Shown here: positions 47,199 to 61,040 of the stretch, piece after piece | How positions within the stretch are numbered: position 1 is the first letter of the stretch | Layout of the letters: the number at the start of each line of letters is the position of its first letter | From: Quercus robur | Taxonomy: Eukaryota; Streptophyta; Magnoliopsida; Fagales; Fagaceae | Length of the DNA stretch: 64,000 nucleotides | Direction: 5' to 3' | NCBI RefSeq assembly: GCF_932294415.1 | Contig: NC_065535.1 | Coordinates: 14,527,282 to 14,591,281 of the forward strand | Position numbers and translations under genes: made by a program | Notes under the pieces: model-generated | The model's input: the letters and a program-made list of their open reading frames with translations, nothing else | Database searches by the model: none | Told to the model about the DNA's origin: nothing

Positions 47199-49081
47199 TA
47201 GCAAGTTTAGATGGCTTGCATAACCTTTGCACTCTTCCTACAGCATGCACAAAGTAAAATTTCATAAAATTTTTCTCAACTGTGTTTCAATTAAGGGAAT
47301 GTTTAGGATCACTTATTTTGCTGAAATTGAAAATTTTTTAATGAAAGTATTGTAAATAAAAGTAAAAGTTAGCTGAAATAGTAGTGAAATTAGCTGGCTT
47401 TTTAAGCTGAGCCAAAAGTCACACTAATAAACCTTCCTCCCTCTTCATGACCCCACCTGCGTTTAAATTGCTTTTGTTTGAATAATTTCATCTCTTCTAT
47501 CTGCTGTTTGGCAGTCAATGCTATTCCCTAAAACATGTTAAAGGCACATGAAGTTGTTTGTGTAAGGACCCATGAAGAGAAAGATTTGATTGTTTGAACT
47601 TTGGAGCTACAGCAACAGGCCTACCATATTGACAAGGCCTTGAAGTCACCAATTTAGCATGATCTAGATTGCAATTAAAATTATAAATTATTTTACTATT
47701 TAGTTTATTTTTACTATTATTCATAAGTTTTACTGTATTTTTTGGAATTATTAATGGATTTCATTGTACTATTTCATGTAATTTTTATCTTTACTTTTAT
47801 AATAAAAAAAAAAAAAATTCAATTTTAGCAAAATAAGATCCCAAATAGTATTTAGCCAAGTGGCCTACAAGGCGATTATTTAAAAAAAAAAAAATGGCCT
47901 ACAAGCTACAAATAGGGTCACTTTCCATGACGGATACTGCTTTCTTTCGCATTTATAGGCAGTGCCATGAAGAGGACCCGTTCGTATTTTCAATGCTTTC
48001 CTTTGTGAAAGCTGCTTTAGATTATTGTTGTCCTTCAATCACCCGGGTAAGACAATAAACTTTCGCCATCCAGCTTTTGTGTCCTTTGGTGAGATAATGG
48101 TTTTCCAACGTTACAAAATGTTATTTTTACACCTTCTTTACTTATCAATAATATTTGTGCCCCTCAGATTTTAAATCAATAAAAAGGGAAGACAACTAAC
48201 AGTGCCAACAAAATTAGAATGCGATGAATAGGATAGTATTTTTCATGATTTATAAAGACTTCTGTTGGGGTTGCCAAACCTGTCAGTGATGGGCTTCCCA
48301 AATGTTGTAATCAGGGCAGTATGATATAATTTTAGGTTGCCAAACCTGTCAACTAACACCTTCTTTGTGTTACCTTCCCAATGTCCAACCCTTGGCTCCG
48401 GCTAAGATTTAATCAGTCTCCTTACTTTGGATACTCGAATGCCACTATGGTCACATCTAGATAGAAAAATTACAAAAAATTACCTTTTGAATGCCCATTC
48501 CTATCATTTTTCCTTGCTTTGTAGGCTCGGTCTTAGCAAGTGTAAAGCTACTATGGTCACATCTAAATAGGAAAACCTCCTTCAGCCGTACTAGTATTGA
48601 CTGTGCTAAACATGAAATTTTAGCACACTAAATACCAAAAAAATGACCCTTCGAAGAGTCTGTTTGGCACCAGTTTTAGTTTTTAACTTTTAACTTTTAA
48701 CTTTTAGTTTTTATATACAATTTTTTAAAACTTCACTTTTCCAGCATTTACTCACTTTTTTAAAAAAAAAATTTAAGGTATAAGTTTCTTTTATCACACT
48801 TTTAATAAAAAGTTAGATAAATTATCTTCAAATGGACATGAATATGTCAAATGCCAATTTTTTTACAGAAGGGGCAACTGAGATAGGTTTAACCACTCCC
48901 CACATTTAGCATATAAGAGAGAGACGGAAAATATTGTTAATTAATAGGTTTCACAAACAAATACCAACATATACCAAATATAGGCAAAAAAAAGAAAAAA
49001 GAAAAAAGAAGCAGATCCTCCTTATAACTAAGCAGCAATAAAAGGAATCGGCCAAGCATTTTAATCTACCAATTGTTTGAA
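47199..49081. other. Spacer with MITE relics, downstream of permease B
   Basis: About 47290-47860 contains a degenerate repeat related to 6717-6918. Near 48675 TTTTAACTTTTAACTTTTAACTT is a short tandem run. The last 100 bases probably belong to the permease B 3' untranslated region. No gene. Confidence 0.45.
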
Positions 49082-50439
49082 CTAGTGAGGCTTGAAAAAG
49101 CTAACTTCAATGCCTGTGTCTATTACCACATAAATCCCAGCTGCGATCAGTACCACGCTAAGAGTCATGCCTGACAGTCCTAGCACCCAATTTAGCCACC
49201 ACATTATGCCATATTTCTTGGGCTTCTTAATCCTTATCCACATAAAACAAGGATAAGCAAAAGTGACTGGTACTGCAATCCCTCCTATCAAACCTGCAAG
49301 GCTACCCAAGAATGGGATAGCCACTGCTACAAAAAAGCATCCATACCCAAACATAGCTCGGAAACCAGACCTCAGCCACCATGGACATGGTTTATTTTTC
49401 CTCTTGGTGTATTTGGATTCCATATCATCAAACATAGGCATTCCATAGATTTGGAATGAGCTCACTGCGTTAATTATGACTAATAAGCTCGTTAATGCCA
49501 AAACAAATTGCGAGGTGTCACGCCCGTGGTACTGATAAATTGCTGTTAGCATCCCACCATTGACTGGTATCTGGCAAAACAAAATCCATAAACATAGTTA
49601 TTAATAATAATAATATGGACAGCTGCGAGTCTTATAACTTGACTGATATTTTTTGATGTTTTCAACGGAAACGGGTATTAATCAAATATGGACAGAGCAT
49701 CTATATAAGCATCTTTATAATAAAATGTTCTTAGTTCCTTATTACCTTGTGTCCATAAGCCCAATATCCTCCAATTGCAAGGGGAAACAAGCACATTGCG
49801 ATGATTGCATAGGCAACTTTCACTCCTATCCACATTGGTACGTGGGATGGATTTTTTTCAGTCGAAGGCATGGTTGCCTGCAGTGGAAAAGCACTGAATT
49901 ACTGATACATAATGTTATTCAACTGGTGATGTTTTCCCCTTTTGCTTTTGGTAGTACGACATTGTTTTGTATATTGTTTAAGATAGATTTGAAAACTTTT
50001 CGATCTTCTTTGAACTTTAGGAAAGGAAAGAAACCCCTTGGCCTTCTTTAATCTTAATTTGTAATAAATTCAAAAGCTTTCCAGCTGCAGCCTGAAAAAG
50101 AAATATTTGGGGCTGGGAGGGGAAGGGTGTTATAGAAGGAAAGTTCATTGTATCTGATTCACCAAACAAAAGTTGATCGTATCTGGATTTGATTTCAAAT
50201 TATTTATTTGACTTAGGTCAATAAAAAAGAGTATTTCTTAATTTTTATTAGATAACATTTTCTTCCAAAACCAAGTTAGAGGACAAGTTCCAATTAACTT
50301 AACTAGTAAAGTTTTCATTTATAGAATAAAAGATTAAGAGTTCAAACTTCACTTACATTAAAAACCTATTGATATTTTAGTCTAATCTAATAATTGATAA
50401 GAGTAATCATCATTGAGTGAATGCCATAAATTAAAATCT

Positions 50440-50483
<44 letters not shown>

Positions 50484-51184
50484 AACCAAACTAGAGACAT
50501 CTGACTCATGGCATTCACTCATTATGTATCATCATTGACTCATGGCTTTCTAAAAAAAAAAAAAACTAGAGACCTCTGACTCATTATGCATAAGAATATC
50601 TACATTTAATTCATAAAAGCTTATTTCCATTGATTTATTTTGCTTAAAAATAAGTTGGGTACCAAAAAAAAAAAAAAATGTAACTGAAAATGAAATAAAT
50701 TTATAAAAAGGTGTATGTGGGGGCCATGGCCCAAAGTAACGAGTTGGGCCTTGGGCCCGTCCGAGTACGCTAGCCCGTATGAGGAGGCAACGTGGTTTAG
50801 GTGATCCATTTTAAGCCTAATCACGGGAAACAAAGAGAAAATGTCCGAGGAGGAAGAGGAATTCCTCCTCGGACACTGAAAATCCGAAGCGGAGGTATGT
50901 CCAAGCCACTGAAGCGCATCCCCTAAATACGTGAAAAGGAAGAATACACAAAATATCTAAGCAAAAACTGCCACTACCACATTAAATGCACTACAATTAC
51001 TTTCTTGACCGAATTAATGTAGAGAATACCCCTGAACAGTGTTACCTTGACTACCACAACTCACAAAGGACTGAAAGAGGTGTGTGATGGGATAGGTGCT
51101 CAAGTGAAGACTTGGATGATCAACAAGTGTAAAGCCCAAATGATAAGGAAGAGCCTATATAACGTATAGAAGCCCCCATAAGAA

Positions 51185-51218
<34 letters not shown>

Positions 51219-54200
51219 CTGTAGCATGCAAAAGAATCCTAAAGTAGTGATCTATATTCATAAATGAAATTCTATGTCTCCTCGAACCGGAGGTTATTTC
51301 ATCATAATAGCATTTGTTCTTGTCTGTGTGTTACTTAATCTCATGCTAACCTCTACTTAACTTATCTAAATCTAGTTCTTTGACCCATATTCTACAAATT
51401 TCATTGCTTTGGGCTTTTTGAGCAAGGATTCCATACAGTGCGGGCCTGGGTTCCAGATTTTTTTCCTTACAGTGTACATGAGCCAAATAAATTGGCTTTT
51501 AAGCATCTCCAATAGAGAATTTTCTCACTCAAATTGGAGAGAAAAAGTTGCTTTTTTATTTTACTTGCTTACTTTTTTAAATATACTTTCCAATGCTCAT
51601 TATTCTTTCTTTATCCTGTTTAAATATTAGTTCTCATTCTTTCTTTAATCTTCCTTTATTTATTTCTTTAATCTTTCTATATTCAAACCTACGGCTTCTG
51701 CCCCTTTCACTTTCAATTTACTCTCAAACTGAGATAGATCCAACAAATCTATGGATAGGCTCACAGATAAACCCACGCAAACTTAGCTACACCATTGGAG
51801 ATGCTCTTACATTAGCCGAGAAAAAAAGTTACTCTATTTTGTTAGACCTGCATTTTAAGGGTTTATTCTCTAAAATAAAGATGAATTTGGATTTGGCTAG
51901 TCTGTTGGACATACTCTAAGTTGGGCCAAGTTTGCTCTAAGTAATTTAAATTAGTCACATTGTTATTAAAAGGCAATTATGTGTTGAAAAATATACATGA
52001 TGTTTATTTGAACTATCACATACGGGGTTGAAGGAGTTTTCCTCCAAAATGGTTGAAAGAAAATTTCATTTATTTTTATAGATATGGAGTATGACACTAT
52101 GATTGTAAATTTTTTAGTATTGGACATTTATATAGACACCTTAAAATGATTTTGAGACCATCTTAAGAGCATTGTGTAAATTAAAATCCTGAAAAAAAAA
52201 AATACCCATTTTTTCACTCACTCTCATAAGCTATGTCACTTGGGCCCCACAATAGTACCCTTGTGAGTGAGAAGTAAAATTTTCGGTTTGAGCAATGCTA
52301 TGTATCAAAAAAATTTGATCACATTTTTTTACAATAATTTTGAGTTGGCAAGTTTGTACTGGTTCTCATGTAGACTCATTACTGATATTACTTTTTAAAC
52401 TACCACTAACATTGCCACATTAGCATCTATCAATTTTTTTTTTCTTTTGTGTCTATAGACTTTCTCTTTCGGTTTATATAGCTTTTTCAAACATCAATTT
52501 GTCATGAAGATTATTTTTTGGGGGTGCTATCATATAGGATGTATGTCCATTTTCCTACCAGATGGGAAATGAACCCATGCAGGGCCCATAGTAAGGAAGC
52601 CTTAATTGCTAAGGATATTCTAGTGAGGAGCTGGGAAGAGCAGTTGGGCTGGGACCAAAATGTGTTTGAATTTCGAGTACAAGTGGGCAGGAAAATGTTA
52701 TTATTAAACTAATCCTATTTTAAAGGAAATAAAGAAGAGAAAAGTGTAAAGGAAGGGATTAAAAAAAAAAAAGTGATTGGAATGTCCTTAGTTTTAGGAG
52801 TATATTCTGATTGGTTAAATTTGTTGCACACGAGTTGATTTTCACAGTTTTAATACAAAGACACCACAAACTCTACTCAGAAATCATGATAACTTTTAAA
52901 ATTAAGGTTGACAAGTTATACTATACTCAATATATTCTCTTAAATAATATGAAATAATTACTATCTCTTTTTTTTTTTTTTTTTTAAGAAACAAAACACA
53001 AAGGAGAAAGGGAGAATGAATGGACTATCTTTTTTTATTCTAGGAATGGGTAATATGGAATTAGACCAATCAGGGTAGAATTTGAAATTGGGGACTATAT
53101 CCCCTAAAAGAAAAAGTAGGACTAACCACTACCACCACCATCTATTGTATAAATATCATTACAAAATGGAGTCATGACTCATGGATTCAATGGTAAGGGT
53201 GGAAAGGGATATCATATGGGCTCCTTTGTATAATTGATTATCATCCAAAAGCAAATAGGCAAACTTCATTCAGTCCAAAAAAATAAAGGGGAAAAGTTTA
53301 CCTGAATTTCAAGTGTAAGGTTATGGCCTCTAAAAGCAAATGCCATGATACCAAGGGCATTTAGAACGCTGAAAATCATAGCCATATTGTCGTTCTCTTT
53401 GACTGGGTCATAAGAAACACCGTCAAGCCTGCCCGAGGTGACAGAAACAAGCCACATAATAGTACAATAGGCTATGGCTGTGACTGCACCAATTAGTGAG
53501 ACCCCAGCTATGGAATTCAAGTTTGGGAGCTGTGACAGAACCACCGCAGCACATGTAAACACTAAGTACCATTCCACAGTTGTTAATGGCTTTGCGGAGC
53601 AGCCGTGGCCACACACTATTTGGAAGAAAAGCTTCATGGTTGAACCTCCAACGATAATCAGGGCAACACATGTTCCGCCAGATAGATACATTATTGGAAA
53701 CAGAGCAAAGATCTTCCCCATTCTTTCACCTAGAGAGGAAGAGGAATACGTATCGTTATTTATTTCTATATACCATATTAAGTTCTTAATCATCAAAATA
53801 GCTAAGTTCATTTGAGCTTGGAGTAATAGTGAAACGCGATACCGTTTATTTTGCTGAAAACTGAAAACATTGTAACAAAATAATTTTTAAATATATGAAT
53901 AATACTGTGAGACTCATTTTTAAAGTTTTTTTTTTAATAAAGTACTTGTGGGTCCTGTGAACAGTGCACAGGATCCACTAGAAAAGCAAAAAAATGTTCT
54001 TCTCTTCCTACACGGGATTCATAGTGCACATTCTCAAAAAGAAAAAGAAAAAGAAAACGTCAAAACGTAGACACTAGCCTTTATTAGCTATATCCAAACG
54101 GGTGCTTATTGTCACTCTTTGAATGAAGACACATTTCGTTCACCCTCAATCATTTCATCCCCATACACAGTTGGACAGTGATTAATTTTATCAGATGCTT

Positions 54201-55954
54201 CCTTTTCTTTTCTTCAATTTTCGTTTCCTTTTTGGCCAAACTTCGTGACATATTCACGTACTTAATGAGGTACCAAGTCAACAAAAGTTAGTTAGCAAAT
54301 ATTTGTATTCACACATATCAGTTTTGATAATTTTTTTCCACATAATAGGATTGGTACGTAATAAAGCAAATACCATTAATGGACTCAAGTAAGTCAAGTC
54401 AAAGAAATATTACTTGACTTACTTCAATTATAACATATTATAAATAATTGCAGAAAAAATGTTATGTTTAGCAGTGCTATATTCATATTCATTAGTTAGT
54501 AAATTTAAAATAAATCCTGTAAATACAATATTTGTGAACCAGTGAGTACAAAATGTTAATGTTAGTGAAAACTGAGATCCTTCTATAAATTGTTTTATAC
54601 TTTTTTACTATTTTAAAAAAAAATGGAAGTAAAAGAAACCAAATTATGGATACTTGATTACATAAAATATGATGATCTTTTTTGGGTTGTTAGAAGTATT
54701 TGGTTAGATTATTAAATTTACTATATTACAATAATTTAAACTTCTAAAATAATTGGTAATTTAATAAAGATTTTAGTACCAAAACTACGATGAAGTGTGG
54801 AGATCGAAACCCGGGAAAAGTAAAAGGGTACTAAGTTACTAACCATAGGTAGCGCTGAAAAGTTGGAAATATCTGCTATAACGCATCCCAGTTTGGGTGG
54901 ATTCATGTAGCTTCACCAACAGCCAAAGTGTGTAAAGCTGCCACACAAACGCCACTGTCAAGCATATTATTCCCCATGTCCTGCAATCAAAGATAATAAT
55001 AAGAACTAAGACAAGTTTTAAAAGATATGGACTTTAAAATTAGCTGCTTAATTGTGCAGTTCTACAACAATTACTAGGCCAATTAACTGTCTCTAATCCA
55101 CATGGCTTTCAAGAACTGCAATCACACCCTCTATACATGTACATGTACTGCTACAGTATGTGGGATTACATACTACATATTTGACAAAGAAGGATTACAT
55201 ATAGTCCATCAAATCAAACCAATAGTTCGTAGAAAATAATATAGTACACATGCACAATGCACATCAAGTCCATAAGATAATATTATGTGGTATTTATATA
55301 CCTTGACATGGTAGAAATATTTTAATTTAATTTACGTAACAAATTTTGTAAAACATATTTTTATGAGAAAATCATTTTCTTCTACAGTTACCATCCATGT
55401 ATTGACGAAAATCACATTCAATGGGGCATATTGCAAGCGATCTTATTGTAAGATGTGTCAAATTTAAGCCATCCTATTCGTATCCTACGTATTATATGTA
55501 AATTTTTTTAAAATTTGCAATTGTTTGATGAGAGGTATTAGGAGGCTTACCATCCAAGAATGGTAAAGGCCACAGGCAGTACAAGTGCTTGAATTCCAAT
55601 TCCAGAGCAAAGAGTATGAAAGGCAGCGTAGTATGCATTGCCATTCCTTGACTCTGTGATGGGAAGCCAAGCATCCTGTGGATCGAACTTGGTGAGTTGA
55701 ATAGCCTTCCTAATTGGGCTACTCAAGGGTGTGAAGAAGTTAGGAGTGTGAAAAGGCTTTGGTGTGGCCTTGTTTGCAACTACAATTGCGCCATTAGAAT
55801 CTGTAGGTTCTATTGGGAGTAGCAATGGTTTTCTTGACAAAGACGGTGAATTGTACTGAGACTGCATGGGAGGGGCTGACACAACGTGAGCCCCAGAATC
55901 CATTGCCGGTCTTGGTGGGATAGCAGAGCTCTCCTCCTCAACAAAGTCACCCAT
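49082..55954 (-). CDS. LHT8: Lysine/histidine transporter-like 8 amino-acid permease, paralogue B (529 aa, 5 exons)
   Basis: Exons: 55954-55551, 54980-54844, 53729-53302, 49877-49746, 49570-49082. Intron phases match paralogue A exactly, and exon lengths differ only by whole codons after exon 1. Features are the AAAP-family fold, a disordered N-terminus with SP-rich blocks, then FDPQDAWLPITESRNGNAYY. Further motifs are LPNLNSIAGVSLIGAVTA, ALGIMAFAFRGHNLTLEIQ, GGYWAYGHK and IPFLGSLAGLIGG; the C-terminus is SFFKPH. Intron 3 (49878-53301) has grown to 3.4 kb and contains a solo LTR. The frame is intact. A TATA-like run lies near 56030-56040. The N-terminal domain is poorly conserved against A, while the membrane part is strongly conserved. 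Substrate is not predictable. Confidence 0.92.
50433..50480. repeat. (AT)n microsatellite in intron 3 of permease B
   Basis: About 20 TA dinucleotides. Length is likely variable. Confidence 0.9.
50716..51471. mobile_element. Solo LTR, family S, copy 2 (756 bp), in intron 3 of permease B
   Basis: It starts TGTGGGGGCCATGGCC and ends TTTCCTTACA, with an exact 5 bp duplication GTGTA (50711-50715, 51472-51476). It contains a GA run at 51187-51214 and CCTCCTCGGAC repeats. It shares order and blocks with 13154-13951, so both belong to one retrotransposon family. Confidence 0.9.
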
Positions 55955-58665
55955 CTTTCTCTTTTCACACTCCTGATCTATTCCTTTCCCTTGCCCTCTT
56001 CACACTGTGTGATTAACAAGAAAATGCTTAATATATATAGTATTTTCATGCAAAACATAAAGAGATAGACTTGGGTTCTGGGGTAAACAACTTATTGGAG
56101 CACACAACTTTTGTTGACCGGCGCTTAATTATGAAAGCACTAGGTAGCAATTTGACCAGCTGCTTTCGCTGAACATGCATTGTTATTTTTTTTCCTTTCT
56201 TGTGGTTTCAGTGTGGAGTTCTTGACTTCTTGCTTCAAAGACTAATATATAGTTTTGTCATAGAGGAAAATGAAGCAAAGCAACAATACTTTGTGGTCTT
56301 TGTTTGATAAATTAGATTCCAATATTTGATACTTTCTCCAATTTCTGTTGGAATTTTTAGGCGAATAGTAATGTTATGGTCACTACATGTTTTATTGTAT
56401 AACCTTTACAAAACTAATTTATCATCTTTTAAATATAAAATAAAAATAATATTTTATTTATTTATTATATTGTTGATTACATTCATTATAACATTATTTT
56501 ATAACTTCTTGGAGTAGAATCGATAATAGCTTTAGCATTTTTCTTAATCAAAACTCTCAAGCTAGAAGTTAAAACTTAAAACAAATCCAACATTTAATTT
56601 AGAGTTTGCCTCTTTTATTATTAACTTCACCCATGAAAACACTATTTGATACGACTCATTAAGCAAGAAAGGCAGCAGTCACTCAATATCTTGGTCTCTT
56701 TACCATGATACGTACCCTGTTGATTGCTAATCAAGCACCATGAAAACAATGTGTAATTGCTGAAATCAAAGAGCCTATTTTCTTGCATAGGTGCATGTAA
56801 ATTCATCCTATAGTGTTTTGAACTTTCAATAGGATTCTGGCCTATTTCACACATAATTTGAGAAATAAGCAAATTGCAACTGGTATGAAATTGGAGTCTT
56901 ATTGAAACTCTCAAGTCTATATAAGCATATTTATAGATACATATAAAAATATAATATTATTTATAGTTAAGTTGAGCATTATGTTCACGAGTTTGTTTAT
57001 CAGTACATTATTATGTTTAAACTTAGCTTATTTAATAATAAAGCCCTAAAGTTGAGCTTGAATTCAGCTTGTTTTCTAAATAAAGGAACATAGATAAGCC
57101 TTTGCTCATGTCAAACTTGAGCTGTTTATAAAAAGTTTGGTTTATTTACAATCTTAATTAGTAACACTTAGAGTTCAAATACAAATACCATTATTGAATT
57201 TGAGTCTTAAGGGAGATTCTAGATTTTTATCTATTTCCTCTGGAGACTCCATGCCTCATTTTATATATATATATATATATATATATTTTAATATAGCCTC
57301 CAACCATGTCTAAATATTATATGCTGCCAAGGCTCCGGTTGATAATTTTTAAAATAAATTAATAATATGGAGGCGAAGGAAGTTTTCAGTTATTTTCCTC
57401 CGCGGAGACTTTTCTTTTTTCTTTTTTCTTTTTTTTTTCTTTTTTTGAGAAGGCGCGGAGACCTGAGACAACAACCAACAATTTTTTTAATTTTTAATTA
57501 ATCCCATTTCCTTAAAAACAAGATAATAATAATAATAACAGCCTATGATATGGTGCCATGAGTAACAAGCTGCTTTTTTCCTTTTTTTCTTTTTTTTTGG
57601 TTGACTAACAAGGATGTTCAGAACTATTCAGGACGTGACTCTTCCCCTAAATAATCATAAACTGCAATTGATATTAATAAGAAAAATTTTGCAAGGAAAG
57701 GTAAAAATATTATTTTCGAAGTTAATTTATATTTAAGGGCACATTTTGATCAAAGTTAATAAAATATCAACGAAAACAAGATGTCAAGCTTTGCCTATAT
57801 GTACAGTTATGCTATCCACATTTTTTCACAAAAATTACTGAATTAGATTATAAAATTTTCACCTAATTCTCTATCTAATTTTAGATCTGCAGTAATTAGT
57901 TAAGTTCAAGAAAATAACAATTTCTTTATAGTTATTTGTTAGTCATTTCTACTTTTCTTTTTGGTCAACTTCGGCTTACTTCGCTGTACATATAAATATG
58001 GAGTAGTCTTTTTTCTTCTTGTAGAAAAAGATAAGATAAATCAATTATTTTCTATAATTTTTTTAAAAAAAAACCCTATTTAAAAGGTTTAATTATGTGA
58101 ACAGTATACTTTAAATATATATATGTGAACAGTGTCGAGGACTTGTGAGTCTTGACTTTATAACATGGGTCCAGCCTCATTTAAAGTTTAAACCAAACTT
58201 CTCGAAAGTTTGAAATTTTGCAACACAATTATGCAATTCCACGCTTCTGGAAAATTTCTACGTTTCTGGGATTAGAAAAATATGGACAACCCTAATTTCC
58301 TTCAAGATTAAGTTATGCAGTGTTTGATACGCTTAGTGTACCAAGTCAAAATTTGAAATACAGAAATTTGCGACATTGTCAATTAAATTATTTTCCTGAC
58401 TCAAGCGCGTCTAATGATTGTTACCGTTAGTGTCCGTTAGTGTATCTGTTGTATGTAATTCTCCACATGGTTGGCCAATGACAAAAATTGTATTACTAAG
58501 AGTTTTTTAATTCAATTTACAATTTCTAATATTTTTAATAAAGATGTCTAACATTCAAATATCATTCTCCCGTTATAACTAGCAAGTTTGTCAAAAAAAT
58601 AAGAAACACAAAATGTTATATTTTTTAATATTTCATAACTGGTTGGACTAGTCTTTTGATTAGTG
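55955..58665. other. Upstream region of permease B and spacer
   Basis: A TATA-like run TATATATA lies near 56030-56040 (minus strand). A (TA)n run occurs at 57262-57286 and T/C-rich runs at 57411-57445. No gene is seen. Confidence 0.5.
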
Positions 58666-58673
58666 GAGAGATG

Positions 58674-59120
58674 CAAGCAAGGATGCCATGGGTTAGCTGT
58701 GATTTGGGAGCTCCAAATCCCATCTAAATATTTTGTCCAATAAGGTGTCAATTTCAAATTTCACACCACAATATGTCTATCAACACTGCCACATTTGGTT
58801 TAGAGAGAAAGAAAGAGAGGATGAACTTGGAGATACCAAGTTTGATCTTTACACATATCTCAAGTGAGTAAAGGATTCGAGTTGTTGCTCGTGTGTAAGC
58901 AAGGACGCCATGGGTTAGCAAGGATTTGGGGGCCCCAAATCCTAGCTAAATATTTTGGCTAATAAGGTGTCAATTTCAAATTTCATACCACTCATGTCTA
59001 CTAATATTACCGCATTTGATTTAGAGAGAGGGACAGAGAGGATGAACTTGGAGATACCAGCTCCCATTTTCACACATATCTTAGGTGAGTAGAGGATTAA
59101 AGTGGTTGCTTGTGTGCAAG
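58674..59120. repeat. 222-bp tandem duplication
   Basis: GCAAGGATGCCATGGGTTAGC at about 58676 recurs as GCAAGGACGCCATGGGTTAGC at about 58898. Homology continues through AAGGTGTCAATTTCAAATTTCA and GAGAGGATGAACTTGGAGATACC. No coding role is apparent. Confidence 0.85.
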
Positions 59121-60485
59121 TCATTGGTTGCATGCTTGTGTGGGCCCTATTGCTGGCTGGCATCAACATTAAGCAATGGTCCCACAAGAGGGACTCAAGA
59201 AGAAATTAGTTAGAGCTCCAATTTGATCATGCAAAACTTATCTGAAGCGTCTAAAGGGCTCTAAAAATCTCATTTGAACTCAACTCATTACTTCCTTCCA
59301 ATGTACTAGAGCATTAGGTGAGGTATAAGACCAACATGTGGCCAATTTTGAACATGTGCTGTGTTGTTATCAAATACAGTGCTCTTCTCATGATGTTTTG
59401 AAATTGACATCAATGTTTTTGTTGTTAAAACCACAACAATAGTTTACACTTACAACCCAGAAGACATAGAACATAGATTAAAAACAGAGAACGTAAACTG
59501 ACCAGAAAATAGTATATTATTTTTATTTATTTAATTATTAATTTAGTTAGGACATTGATTCTTCCTTCTTTTGGATCCCAGCAATGATTTAATTCTTCAT
59601 TGAAACACAAGGTAATAGTTTGGACTGCTCCATATACCACTTGGGGGCTATTACCATCTCTTTAATCTCTTTTGAATCTCTCAATGGATTGACATGGGCT
59701 ACTTCCCTTACAATGTATTCTATTGTTTTAACAATATCTTCTTATTCAGCAGAAGAAAATCCAATTATATAGAAGAAAAAATTATTATTATTTTTCTTGG
59801 AATAAGAGGGTTTTTGGTTCTACCAAGCTCTACCATTCAAGTGAGATACCTTTACTTTTCTCCAATAGAAAAACTACAGTTCAAACCTGGGTGTAATCCT
59901 CCTAAAACAATATTAAAATTCTTGAGAGTTGTTAGGATAATTCCACCATAAAGCTCTTAAATCTCAGCCATTTATTTTGTAACAAGTAGAGTATGTTATA
60001 TCACGCCATCAATAATATAAATAGATATCATAAAGATGTTAGTCGACTTTTTTTTCTTTTTTCTTTTTTTTGGGTGTAAATATTGATGATGGGATAAAAT
60101 GTTATCTTACTTCAAAATGGATATAATTTTTTTCCTTAAAAACAAAAACAAAACAAAACAAAGATATGACTTTTAAGAATTTCATGGTGACACTACCACA
60201 GTTAATCGTAACCCTTTCCTTCTGAAAATAAATAAAATAAATAAAACTCTTTGCTTTGGGAGGATGAGGGGGGCTGGTTCGGTGCTGATGAACTCAAAGA
60301 AGAGAGGCGTCGTAAATATTGGGCCAGTTCATTAGTTAAAAACAAACTGTCACACCTGTAATCATGGGCTCCAAATGATGCACTGGCCAGTGCCTTTTGG
60401 GCTTTATAAAAGGCCCATTGGCGTCCCCAGTGTACTTTTTGCAACAAAAATTTACAAGATCTTTGTTGAACCATTATTAACAATG
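59121..60485. other. Spacer, SAUR 3' flank
   Basis: AT-rich. Near 60200-60480 there is a 93-codon minus-strand frame directly after the SAUR stop; it is more likely 3' untranslated sequence than a gene. Confidence 0.5.
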
Positions 60486-60914
60486 TTATACAATGGACTC
60501 CAAGATCAGACGACGATAACTCAAGCCTTCAGACACTGATGCACTATTCGCTAAGCTCTGACAGGAGCCTAGTGATTCTAGCAATGCCTTCTCGAGCTCA
60601 AGAGAGATACTCTTTTGAACCACAGAGACAACGTACTCCATGAAAGCTGCATCGCATGGCAAAGTGAGTGGCCCATCTCTTGGTATCCCAAACTCTTCCT
60701 CAGACATCCTAAATAGCTCTTTGAATATTTTGCACCTCAAATAAGCCAATGGTACAACAAAACGTTTCTTATCAGCAGAGTACACAACAAAATGGCCTCT
60801 ATCAGCTAACCTAATATTATGGTTGATTCTAGGCAGTGAGATTGTTCTCCTCCCAATGCCAGCCATTTTCTTCCACTTCCTTGCCATGGCAATGACTTTT
60901 TTCAAGCTGATCAT
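60486..60914 (-). CDS. SAUR: SAUR-family auxin-responsive protein (142 aa, intronless)
   Basis: Small auxin-up RNAs promote cell expansion, typically by inhibiting PP2C.D phosphatases and so activating plasma-membrane proton pumps. The sequence begins MISLKKVIAMARKWKKMAG and carries the SAUR core (about residues 38-98): ADRGHFVVYSADKKRFVVPL, then FKELFRMSEEEFGIP and GPLTLPCDAAFMEYVVSVVQ. The length and lack of introns fit the SAUR61-68-like group. The start is put at 60914 rather than the upstream in-frame ATG at 61040, because a TATA box lies at 61041-61050 and would leave 61040 outside the transcript. Auxin induction is inferred from the family. Confidence 0.93.
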   Translation of the reverse strand: MISLKKVIAMARKWKKMAGIGRRTISLPRINHNIRLADRGHFVVYSADKKRFVVPLAYLRCKIFKELFRMSEEEFGIPRDGPLTLPCDAAFMEYVVSVVQKSISLELEKALLESLGSCQSLANSASVSEGLSYRRLILESIV

Positions 60915-61040
60915 ATTGTTTTCTTGGTTTTTGTGTGAGATTGTAGGATTGAACAACAGAAACAAAGAAATGGGGGACAATTGGTATGTGTTTACTAAAG
61001 AGGGTGTGGTACTGGTATGGGTAGAGTGCCTTGGGAACAC

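Noticed and set aside
60202..60483. 93-codon frame directly downstream of the SAUR
   Set aside because: Most likely 3' untranslated sequence; composition and length give no support.
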